Shown here one piece after another: positions 56,135-64,000 of a stretch of 64,000 bases of DNA. Positions within the stretch are counted from its first letter, which is position 1. Each line of letters begins with the position of its first letter. The notes beneath the pieces were generated by a model. The model searched no databases and was not told where the DNA came from. It worked only from the letters and a program-made list of their open reading frames with translations. The DNA is from Tiliqua scincoides (taxonomy: Eukaryota; Chordata; Lepidosauria; Squamata; Scincidae), in contig NC_089823.1 of NCBI RefSeq assembly GCF_035046505.1, positions 5,661,267 to 5,725,266 of the forward strand, written 5' to 3'. A program made the position numbers and the translations under genes.

Positions 56135-57040
56135 ATGTCCCTGGAAGACCTGTCCGTGGCCAATGAAACCCTACGATGCCAAATCAGCGACCTCCGGGAT
56201 ACTGTGGCCTGCCTTGACACCGAAAACCAGGAGCTGCTCAAAGAGAACCGAAGCATCAAGGACTACAACCAGACTTTGCTCGGAACTGCAGACATGTTTA
56301 AAGCCAGGATGGAGGAGATGCAGAAGAAGGTGGAAGACATCAAGCAGAGGATGGACGAGGCTAACGACAAGATCCACAATCTGGAAGTGCAAAACAAGTT
56401 GTTGGTGACGGCCAATGAGGAGCTCACCAAGGAGCTGCACGAGGTCTCCTACCAAGTAGCCCTCTTTGAAGACTACAAAGCCCAGCAGGAGAAGGACCTG
56501 GCGGAGATGCAGAACCTGTCTGCAGAAGTTAAGAAGTATATGAGGAGTCTGGAGGACAGGCTGGCGGAGACCGAGTACCGCTACCAGGAGGCTAGAAACT
56601 ATTCCTCCCAGCTGAGGGAGAAGGTCGCCTTGCTTCTTAAACTTAGGGAAAGTCAGAGGAAAGACATCAAAGACCTGCAGGGAGAACTGGAGATGTGCGT
56701 GCAGCAGGCCACCTTCTTAAGGCTGGACCAGGAAAATAGGGTGCAGATTGGCTCACTGATGCATGAGGTAGTAGAAGCCAAGCTTGTGGATGTCGCCTTG
56801 AACAGGTCAAAGAGTAGGAAAGTTGTGCAGTGGGCCTGTTGGCTTGGGAAAATTCTGGCCCTTTTGGTGCTTGGGTGCGTTCTCCTTTTATGCCTGGCCT
56901 TCCTGTACACCCACTTTGTCAATCAGGAATTCTTTTCAGAAACTATGCTGATGATTTTTAGTGACCAGAACATTGAAAGAATTAAGGACTTATTGTCGCA
57001 CTTTCTGACCTGGAGTAATGATGGACTCTTGCCCTATTGA
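56135..57040 (+). CDS. TMCO5-like coiled-coil, tail-anchored membrane protein
   Basis: A 301-residue protein read from one uninterrupted exon. Residues 1 to about 215 are rich in E, K, Q, L and D with heptad spacing, a long coiled coil. Residues about 233-258 (CWLGKILALLVLGCVLLLCL) form one hydrophobic segment with no signal peptide, followed by a 43-residue tail, so the protein is probably tail-anchored with the coil facing the cytosol. The tail, with HFVN and ending DGLLPY, resembles the end of human TMCO5A (RFIN ... DMLPH) as I recall it, in both length and spacing. TMCO5 proteins are known from spermatids near the manchette. The start ATG is the first in frame after the acceptor. The family name is an inference; it could be another single-pass coiled-coil family. 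The 88-residue protein at 44218 is a paralogue. Confidence 0.85.
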   Translation: MSLEDLSVANETLRCQISDLRDTVACLDTENQELLKENRSIKDYNQTLLGTADMFKARMEEMQKKVEDIKQRMDEANDKIHNLEVQNKLLVTANEELTKELHEVSYQVALFEDYKAQQEKDLAEMQNLSAEVKKYMRSLEDRLAETEYRYQEARNYSSQLREKVALLLKLRESQRKDIKDLQGELEMCVQQATFLRLDQENRVQIGSLMHEVVEAKLVDVALNRSKSRKVVQWACWLGKILALLVLGCVLLLCLAFLYTHFVNQEFFSETMLMIFSDQNIERIKDLLSHFLTWSNDGLLPY

Positions 57041-58732
57041 AAAGCAGCCAGTAAAGATTTTCCATCGCAAATCAAGTTCCTTCTCTCCTCCAAATTGATC
57101 ATGGCTTTCGAAATCTATGGATTTTTTTTTTTTAAAGCATTTTAACAACCCAAAATAGATGGTTATGGCTTCTTCTTTGTATGCCCAGCTTTTCATTCTT
57201 ATCCTCTAATCTACACAATCCTGTTAAACATGATACTGCATTAAGATAGCACACACGCTGGAGTCAAGCACAAAGTTCCACCAATTTCTTTATCAAAATC
57301 CTACAGGAAAGAGACAACATGCTCATTAAAAGGGATAGAATTTCAGGTCAGACATTTGGGTAGAAATATTCCAGTATTGTACAAATCTTTTCTATTTATT
57401 TATACTATCCCACCAGTGTACATGATGCCCAAAAGGCAACAGGCCCCTGCTTCCAAGGAGTATACAATCTAAAATAGACAATGGGAAAATGACAGAGGCA
57501 GATGAGGAAAGATGGTAGGCAGAAGCAATGACATGGACTTACATATAATAGCCAACTAAATGTTGCTGTGAACATGTCAGTTGCATGTGTAGCGGCTGTG
57601 AAGCAGGCTAGGTTGAGAAGGAGAATCTGGTCCAAAGTCACCGGGTGAGCTTCATGGCTGAGAAGGGACTTGAATGCAGGACTTCCTGGGATGCAATCTA
57701 ACACTAACAAGTATACCACACATTGACTCTCCCTAACAGCATGTTAAGACACCGGGCTCCAAGATCCTGAAATATCAAAGCAGCCCAAAAGTGCCCAGCT
57801 TCTGTTGCAGATCTGGTTAATCCCCTCAGCCAACACTGGCCCTCATGATCTCCTCCTGGCAGTTCCCAGATGGCCCTGGTGAGCCTTATTTCTGCTAATC
57901 ACTGGGTGCCTGGCTTTTCAGCTGGGACCTCCAACACTCCCCATTGCTCTTTTCAGGGCTTTGCTATCAGCCTGTGCCAGCTGGATAGCAAATGGCATCT
58001 TGAAGGGTGGAGAAATCAGCTCTGATTTAACAAGATTAGGGACACTTGAGCTTCCTACTTCATATATGTGTAAATGAGAGAGATTAAATTGAGACAGCAC
58101 CTCCAGGTAGGAAATGAAATGCCCTCAGGGAACAAGGGAAGGCTCAAATAATAAAAGAGAAACTATTCTTTACATATTCATTTATTTTAAAAAAAAATTG
58201 CAGCCCAATCATGTGGGGCGCTGTCTTACATAAAGAGACATAATAATAATACACATATTTCTATACCGACTTTCTTGGTTCTCAGATTTCTCCTTAGACT
58301 TTAGACATAATACTCCTTAGACATCACATAATTACAAAAATGAAATCAAATAAAACAGTGCTGTCGAGCATTGCAGAGTCACCCAAAACTCCAAGGTGTG
58401 TCACCTTTGACCTGAGTGCAGCAAGTTCACCATCACTGACCTAGACTCTGACTACACATGGAAATGTCTCGCTATGCACACTTCCCCATCCCCAGGTATT
58501 GAGAATTTCCATGGGTACTTCTGCCTGGATCCTGACCTCCTTTGGAGAAGAGATCACTGCAGACTGGTGGCTCTCAAACAAGGGGTTATGACTCAAAAGA
58601 GGGTCGTGGGGGTGTTCCCGAGGGTCATGGGAAGGAAGCCGCATTCCCTGTAAGCTGCATGGCTGGAATTGATGCCCGGTGCAGCTTCTCTTTTGAGGCT
58701 CCGGAGCATTTTTATTGCTATTATGAACAGTG
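57041..58732. other. 3' flank of the TMCO5-like gene and intergenic DNA
   Basis: An ATTAAA at 57325-57330 is the nearest plausible poly(A) signal, about 285 bases after the stop. Old LINE-tail wording lies near 57394-57470 ('tttatttatactatcccacc') and 58240-58310. No gene recognised. Confidence 0.4.
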
Positions 58733-59440
58733 GCATAGCTAAGGGGGTGCAGGGTGTAGCTGTTGCACTGAGCAATAGGCTTTGGGGGGGGGCAACAAAC
58801 TGAGCTTGATGCTAGTGGCCAAAGTTCTGAAAACCTTGGTACGTACAAACAGTACCATTATATTATAGATCAGGCCCAAATCCTGACCTGGGGGCCACTT
58901 GCAGCCCTCAGGGGCTCCCAATCTGGCCCTTGGGCAACCCCCAGTCTCCAATGAGCCTCTGGCCCTCCAGAGACTTGCTGGAGCCTGTGCTGGCCCGACG
59001 CAACTACTCTCAGCGTGAGGATGACTGTTCAACCTCTCACCTGAGCTGTGGGACGAGGGCTTCCTCCACTACTTGCTGTTTCACGTCTGTGATGCAGCAG
59101 TGGCAGCAAAGGAAAGGCCGGCCTTGCTTTATGCAAGGCCTTTTATAGGCTTTGAGCTACTTCAAGACCTTCATTCGTTCATATAAGTTCCATCTCTAAT
59201 ATATTCATTTATGTAAATTTATTCAAATTTTAAATGTAAATTAATTCTTTTTCCCCCAGCCCCCAACACAGTGTCAGAGAGATGATGTGGCTCTCCTGTC
59301 AAAATGTTTGGACACCCCTAGTAGGTAGTTTAATGCTGAATGCTGTGAAACTAACCCCATTGTAATATCCATATCCTATCAAAAGTTATGACCAATTAAC
59401 CAGAAACAACTATGAGCGACTTATGCCAACCCTATGGAGC
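58733..59440. mobile_element. Older hAT-like element of the 'gtcactagtgc' family, interrupted
   Basis: Left part 'ccaaagttctgaaaaccttg' and right part 'atccatatcctatcaaaagt' match the order seen at 59940-60165. It is split by the hAT at 58871-59321. Ends are only roughly placed. Confidence 0.5.
58871..59321 (-). mobile_element. Non-autonomous hAT, 'CAGGGGTGTCCAAAC' family, reversed and nested
   Basis: Starts caggcccaaatcctgacctg and ends 'aatgtttggacacccctag'. Block order is the reverse of the copy at 5223. It is inserted in an older element of another family. Confidence 0.85.
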
Positions 59441-59653
59441 TCTGGACTGAGAGAAAAACTGTGTTAAGGGGTCAAAAAAGTAAAAAAAATTTCAGAAACT
59501 CTACTGTAAGTTGATGGCACCGTTGTTGTCTCTGCTTTATTTACAAGTAGACAAGTTGAACCTTGGAGGAAAAGAATATTGGAACAGAGCACTCCTGCAA
59601 GTTACTACATCAGATCACTAGAGAGGCATTCCTGCACCCTAGAACTTGCTGCT

Positions 59654-59657
<4 letters not shown>

Positions 59658-59696
<39 letters not shown>
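59658..59696. repeat. (CT)n microsatellite
   Basis: About 19 CT units, followed by a second short (CT) run near 59711-59726. Confidence 0.95.
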
Positions 59697-59700
<4 letters not shown>

Positions 59701-59844
59701 CTGTTCCAGGGTCTCTCTCTCTCTGTCTTTGTCACATTCAGATCAATTCTTCAAAAGAAACAGATTCTTTGCTGGTTCACCTAGAAACGACTTCTTTAGT
59801 TACACAGCTAACACAAGGTTGGTGGGGATGGAGGGAGAGAATGA

Positions 59845-59936
59845 GGCTGCAATCCTATCCACACTTTCCTGGGAGTAAGCTCCACTGACTATAATGGGAC
59901 TTGCTTCTGAGTAGACATGCACAGGATTGGGCTGTT
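59845..59936. repeat. Self-complementary 80-90 bp dispersed repeat
   Basis: Runs from 'ctgcaatcctatccacactt' to 'atgcacaggattgggctgtt'. This is one of the best preserved copies. Confidence 0.8.
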
Positions 59937-59939
59937 AGT

Positions 59940-60165
59940 CAGTTGTGTCACTAGAGCGTGCGGACCGCACTATGTGACGCCCTTGGGGTGAGTGACACCA
60001 CTACTGGCCAAAAGTGAGAAAACCTTGCTATTTTCAAATTACCTTCATATTATATGATGGGTAATTAATGCAGAATGCAATGAAGCAAACCACATTAAAA
60101 TATCTATATTCTATCAAACATTATAGCCAAATAACCAGAAACAGAAAACACAATCGCCTTATGTA
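59940..60165. mobile_element. hAT-like element, 'gtcactagtgc' family
   Basis: Starts cagttgtgtcactagagcgt. Interior 'aatgcagaatgcaatgaagc' and 'attatagccaaataaccaga' match in reverse the blocks at 16139-16580. The right end is not sharp. Confidence 0.55.
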
Positions 60166-60190
60166 ACAACAAATGGATTTTGTTGTTTTT

Positions 60191-60636
60191 ACAGGCCTTT
60201 TTACAAGTGCCACCGCCTAAGGAGGTATGTGGGGCGGCGGCAAGAAATAGGGCCTTCTCTGTAGTGGCACCAACGTTGTGGAACTCCCTTCCCCTTGATT
60301 TGAGAATGGCTCCCTCTCTTGAGACTTTTCGGCGAGGCCTGAAGACCTTTTTGTTTAAACAAGCCTTCTGAGTTAATGGCCTTTTTAAATATCTTTTCTA
60401 TATCTTTTAGTATTTTTACAGGCCTGATTCCTCTATGATTTGCTGCGTTTTGCTCTTTTTATCTGACTTTTTATCTGACTACTGTTTTTATGGGTATTTG
60501 TTAATGTGTTTTAATATGTTTTTATTTGCGGTTAAATTATGTTTTTAATATGTTTTTAATATGTTGTAAGCCGCCCTGGGTCCCTTCAGGGAGAAGGGCG
60601 GGATATAAATAAAGATTATTATTATTATTATTATTT
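60191..60636 (+). mobile_element. L2 LINE 3' end
   Basis: The frame at 60180-60371 reads KEVCGAAARNRAFSVVAPTL, then LWNSLPLDLRMAPSLETFRR and stops after LFKQAF, the known C-terminus of L2 reverse transcriptase. The untranslated tail ends 'aagggcgggatataaataaa' and (ATT)n. Confidence 0.93.
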
Positions 60637-60771
60637 TCTTTAAACTGAGTAATGAGATGGATTGTTCCAAGAGCCAATGAGGTGTTGTTATGACACAGCA
60701 GGGAACCAATCAGGTGTGAGTATGAGTCAGCTCTCATTTCCATGGATCAGAGCCCATACTAGAACTCTCTC

Positions 60772-60866
60772 AGCCCAGTCCTATCCACACTTTCCTGGGA
60801 GTAAGCCCCATTGATTCTAATGGGACTTACTTCTGAGTAGACATGCATAGGATTGGGCTGTCATTC
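60772..60866. repeat. Self-complementary 80-90 bp dispersed repeat
   Basis: Runs from 'cccagtcctatccacacttt' to 'gcataggattgggctgtcat', nearly identical to the copy at 59845. Confidence 0.8.
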
Positions 60867-61593
60867 CGTTGCATGAGTGTCATGAAGTTGGGCACTGGTT
60901 TTTTGTTGGTTGCTGATTTGTTGAGTGATCTTGACTGCTATATATTAAAATGAATGAAGTTTATGGGGGTGTCACTAATGCTAGTGAAGCCTCAGCATTT
61001 TGGTTGTGCATTTGATATTGCAATTTGCTCTGTATAGCCTGGTACAGGAGGGGATTCATCATGGGGGTGAGATGAGGTCTCACACCAGGTGACGAAATCC
61101 TCGTAACGCCTCTGGAATGAGTAATCTTACCCACCTTCTCAGCCCCTGGTGCCCTAGCATCTCATCCAGAGACATCCCTGAACTCCTGAGCTACTGGTCA
61201 GCAATCAGCATTAAAAAAAACAGCTGGTAGGTAGCACTAAACAACAACAACAGTATTTATTTACTGCTATCCAACAAGAAGTTCACAAAGTGGTTTACGG
61301 AAAAAAAATCAAATAACTAAGTACTCCCTGTCCCAAAAGGGTTCACAATCTTAAACCCAATTCACTACAGTATATTCCACCTCCAAGTCACTCTTTGTCC
61401 ATCTCCCCACCCACCCTGGAGTGGACAGCTCCTCCAAGACCCTGGTGGAAAGAGGGGACCACCAGCTGCCACAGATAAACTCATGCAATTTCACTCCCAG
61501 CAAGCAGAGTGACCAAGAACGTGGTAAGCAAGAGCCCACTGTGTGTGGCACCTACATCTTCCCCTCTACAAACATGTTCCCCTCCCTCTGGAG
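60867..61593. other. Intergenic, non-coding
   Basis: LINE-tail wording at 61252-61320 ('tatttatttactgctatcca', 'cacaaagtggtttacgg'). Nothing else recognised. Confidence 0.4.
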
Positions 61594-61911
61594 CAGCCAT
61601 TTTCAACTGGTGTGCCATGGCACATTGGTGTGCCATGAAAAGTCTGCAGGTGTGCCACAGGAGTTTGGAGCGCAGTGAAACTCTTCTGGGTTCTGTGGCT
61701 CTGCTTCTAGGGCAACTGTCTTTAGTAATGAATTGAGGCAGCAGAGGAAGAGGGCAGACAATTTCTTACTACAGACAGTTGCCCTAGAAACAGAGCCACA
61801 GAACCCGGAAGAGTCTCCCGGAAGCCAGTAGTGACATCACAAGAGGGAAAGACCGTAGATAAGACCATAGAGGTCAATGTACTATGAGAAGAAAAACACT
61901 GAAAATGGTTG
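61594..61911. mobile_element. hAT-type element, 'TTTCAACCAGTGTGCCA' family
   Basis: Starts cagccattttcaactggtgt and ends 'aaacactgaaaatggttg'. The 8-bp flanks ctctggag and ctcaggaa agree at 6 of 8 positions. Confidence 0.82.
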
Positions 61912-62641
61912 CTCAGGAAGAGCCTGGCTACCACCAAGAACCAGGAACAAGAAGACTTAGCACATCATGAGAAAGGCTGCCTTGTGGTTGGCATCTTTTC
62001 CACAAGCAGCTCCTCTCATCCATTCCCTCTGGAGGCAAGAAGGAAGCTTGACCAATGGCCAGAAACCAGAAGAGAGGGTTTCCTGCCTCAGCATCACACC
62101 CCAAATTATAAGTTGTCTTTGTCTAGACTTTGCAAACTGCTTCAGGAGCCTATTTTGGCTGAAAAGCAGAGCATAAATGTAGCATCTACATCCACACACC
62201 TACACATTAACTGGGCACAGCTGTTCCTACCCCAAAGCAGGCTGAGGTGGCCGTTTCGTGGAGCAGCAGCTTTTAGGTGTCCCATAGAGCTGACAGTTGC
62301 CACTTATGTGTTCTGTTTTGCTCCTGGATGTGGGCAATGTCATCATTTCAGTTGTCGCCGTAAGAACCAAAATGTCCCAAAGCCACACTTGGAACTGAGT
62401 CCAAGAATCGGCCTGCAAGCAAAGGAAAGAGATTGTGATGGCAAGAGAAAGTCACAGAAGCACCCACTGATGTCTCCTGATCCTTCTCTTTCTCGGTGAT
62501 CAATCACAGCACATCGTTGATCCGAGTCCTGACTGGCGCAAATGGAGGACAGAGCTGCTGAGAGGTGTGATGGTTGCACTAAGAAATTCTCTTTAAGCAT
62601 CAAGGGCAGGTGCCTTTGCAAGGGGCGTGGCCTCTACCAAG
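61912..62641 (-). other. Presumed KLHL35 3' untranslated region and flank
   Basis: Lies directly downstream of the KLHL35 stop. No AATAAA was seen on the minus strand in the first 700 bases, so the transcript end is not placed. The 196-codon plus frame at 61909-62499 shows no domain and is treated as chance. Confidence 0.4.
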
Positions 62642-62830
62642 TCATCTGCTCACATGCCGAAGGATGGTCACGCAGCCATGGTCACTAGTGCAACGCTGGA
62701 GAGGGGGCTGAGTCTCTACCGTTCCTGTGACTGGATCCACAGTGAAAGCCTTGTCAGTGCCTTCTCCACTCTCCTCTCTGCCCCCGAGGATGTAGATCTT
62801 GCCGTCACATGCAGTTACTCCACAGCTCTC
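62642..62830 (-). CDS. KLHL35: KLHL35 last coding exon (kelch-like protein 35)
   Basis: Read on the minus strand: 62 residues and a stop. It begins ESCGVTACDGKIYILGGREE, continues TDKAFTVDPVTGTVETQPPL and ends QRCTSDHGCVTILRHVSR. It matches human KLHL35, which I recall as ESCGVTVCDGKVHILGGR and QRCTSSHGCVTIIQSLGR. It forms the last kelch blade, with the GG pair of the repeat. BTB-Kelch proteins bind cullin-3 through the BTB part and a substrate through the propeller; the substrate of KLHL35 is not known to me. The acceptor ctctttccttag ends at 62831, and the entry phase is 0, agreeing with the preceding exon. The stop TGA is at 62644-62642. Confidence 0.96.
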   Translation of the reverse strand, partial: ESCGVTACDGKIYILGGREESGEGTDKAFTVDPVTGTVETQPPLQRCTSDHGCVTILRHVSR

Positions 62831-63665
62831 CTAAGGAAAGAGAAAGAGGCTGACAAGATAGAGATCTAGGCCCATCGTCACACATTTTGCTGGGGGGGGA
62901 GGGGGTGCCAGTGCAATGGAGGACATTGTACATCATTGTGAAGCCACAGAATCCTAATATATCTTGAATTGAATTTATTATGTAATTTTAAGACAATTAA
63001 GTTGTTTTACGGCACATCCTCCATAAGAGAGGATAAGCGGCAGCCTTAAGACACATTTGTTACAAATTTAAGCCAGTTTGAAGTGGGGATCATAGAACGT
63101 GTGGTTTTGCAGGGTGCTGAAGATTGCTTATGAGAAATTGCTATGGCACCCTCACAAATTCTATGATCCCCACTTCAAACTATCTTACATTTGTAACATG
63201 AATGCTTATGCTACGTTCATGACTGCCACGGCTTTGCGCCGGAGAATCCTGGAAACATCTGTGCAGATTGATAGAGTAGACATTAACCAACCACGGCCAG
63301 GACACCAACTCTGTCACAGGGTCAGCATTGCTCAGACTGCTAGGCGGGCTAGCTTTGTGCGTGCCCTGGCACATATACCCTGGCACCCCTGGGGTCCTGG
63401 GAATCACCAACAGCATCCCAATTCTATCCACCATATCTACCTGTGTAGGAATTTGCACATGCAAGCTGCACGGACCCCAATTAGAAGAAAGTGGAAAGGT
63501 GGCGAGACGGTGGACCACCTTGAGAGGTTTGGCTGGCCTGATGCGATCCATAAGGGATCCATAAGGATCTCAGGAAGGTCCTAGAGACAAGCCCTGGAAG
63601 AGATGGAAGACTTGCTGACTCTGCTGTCCAGAACATCCTCAAAGACCTTTCTGCCTTCTCCTTAC
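62831..63665 (-). other. KLHL35: KLHL35 last intron
   Basis: The intron runs from gtaagg at 63665 to ccttag at 62831 on the minus strand and is 835 bases. It holds an imperfect inverted repeat at 63058-63198 and a G-run at about 62893-62906. The 161-codon plus frame at 63099-63584 has no family likeness. Confidence 0.92.
63058..63198. repeat. Inverted repeat in KLHL35 intron
   Basis: Bases 63075-63097 and 63159-63181 are exact reverse complements over 23 positions (agtttgaagtggggatcata onward). The arms extend outward with about three mismatches to 'tgttacaaa' and 'tttgtaaca', and inward through 'gcagggtgc' and 'gcaccctc'. It looks like a small foldback element, though a hairpin RNA is possible. 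Confidence 0.8.
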
Positions 63666-63854
63666 CAGAGGTTTGGGAAGGGACGCCAGTTCACTCCAGA
63701 TGTCCTTCAGGGGATCATAGCTGAAGATTCCACTCAGGAGCCCTCCAACCACATAGATCAAGTTGTCAAGTGTGACAGCACTGATGCATCGCTGATTGAA
63801 AGGGGCAGGAGACTGAAGGCTCCATGTGTTTTCCTCCGGATTGTAGCACTGCAC
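63666..63854 (-). CDS. KLHL35: KLHL35 penultimate coding exon
   Basis: Exactly 63 codons in phase 0 on both sides. It begins VQCYNPEENTWSLQSPAPFN, continues CISAVTLDNLIYVVGGLLSG and ends DIWSELASLPKPL. Human KLHL35, as I recall it, has VQCYDPEEDRWSLRSPAPFS and IYVMGGLMSKIF at the same places. It spans one kelch blade and a part of the next, with the YVVGG strand and the conserved W of ENTW and DIW. The acceptor tttcctttcccag ends at 63855 and the donor is ctg|gtaagg at 63666/63665. The five-prime exons with the BTB and BACK domains lie beyond the right edge. Confidence 0.96.
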
Positions 63855-64000
63855 CTGGGAAAGGAAAAGTCTGTCAGATACTGAGAATCAATGTGGACGC
63901 AAGAGCACCTTCAACCCTGAACCACAAAAACAGCTCCTGTGCAAAGGCTGCTCAAATAAACAGCAATCACCAACTTTTTTTTTTTTTTTGCAGAACACAT
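63855..64000 (-). other. KLHL35: KLHL35 intron, running out of the window
   Basis: No exon seen before the window edge. A T-run is at about 63976-63990. Confidence 0.7.

Noticed and set aside
61909-62499. A 196-codon plus-strand frame antisense to the KLHL35 3' flank
   Set aside because: No family likeness and begins at the edge of a hAT element; taken as chance.

Overview
The window reads as a stretch of a vertebrate nuclear genome, most likely a squamate reptile. The genes are spliced. The intergenic DNA is packed with CR1 and L2 LINE tails, 5S rRNA-derived and tRNA-derived SINEs, and many short hAT-type elements with 8-bp target duplications. This repeat mix, above all the dispersed 3' ends sharing the phrase 'ggaagctggactagatgggc' and the 80-bp self-complementary 'agtaagtcccattg' repeat, is what I know from lizard genomes. 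The species call is an inference from repeats, not from a gene tree.

Layout. From 1 to 24.5 kb there is only non-coding DNA, probably the long first intron of MAP6. MAP6 (plus strand) has its second coding exon at 24477-24690, its third at 26224-26423 and a short terminal exon at 35792-35912, followed closely by an AATAAA signal. Exon 1 is not in view. Two plus-strand genes follow, each with its coding region in one exon: an 88-residue coiled-coil protein at 44218-44484 and a 301-residue coiled-coil, tail-anchored membrane protein at 56135-57040. They are paralogues, aligning without gaps over 61 residues, and the longer one resembles TMCO5 proteins at its C-terminus. At the right edge lie the last two coding exons of KLHL35 on the minus strand (63854-63666 and 62830-62642); the rest of that gene runs out of the window.

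What the genes do. MAP6 stabilises microtubules. KLHL35 belongs to the BTB-Kelch family, many of whose members are cullin-3 substrate adaptors. The TMCO5-like pair is the least described part: membrane-anchored coiled-coil proteins, possibly of spermatids if the TMCO5 link holds. MAP6 and KLHL35 are convergent here, with the TMCO5-like pair between them. From memory, the mammalian order has SERPINH1 and GDPD5 between MAP6 and KLHL35 and a different relative orientation, so an inversion seems to separate the two arrangements.

Repeat biology is unusually readable. A LINE with a C2HC finger at its C-terminus has three insertions with exact 14, 15 and 25-bp target duplications. Its 3' end is shared with the local 5S rRNA-derived SINEs, marking a SINE/LINE partnership. 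One SINE insertion holds five 87-bp tandem 5S units between a single 15-bp duplication. A CR1 tail is expanded into a 4 x 140-bp array whose linkers match the ZNF143/Staf binding consensus. A perfect 42-bp hairpin lies in the presumed MAP6 intron. Two different hAT elements sit side by side on the same 8-bp target.
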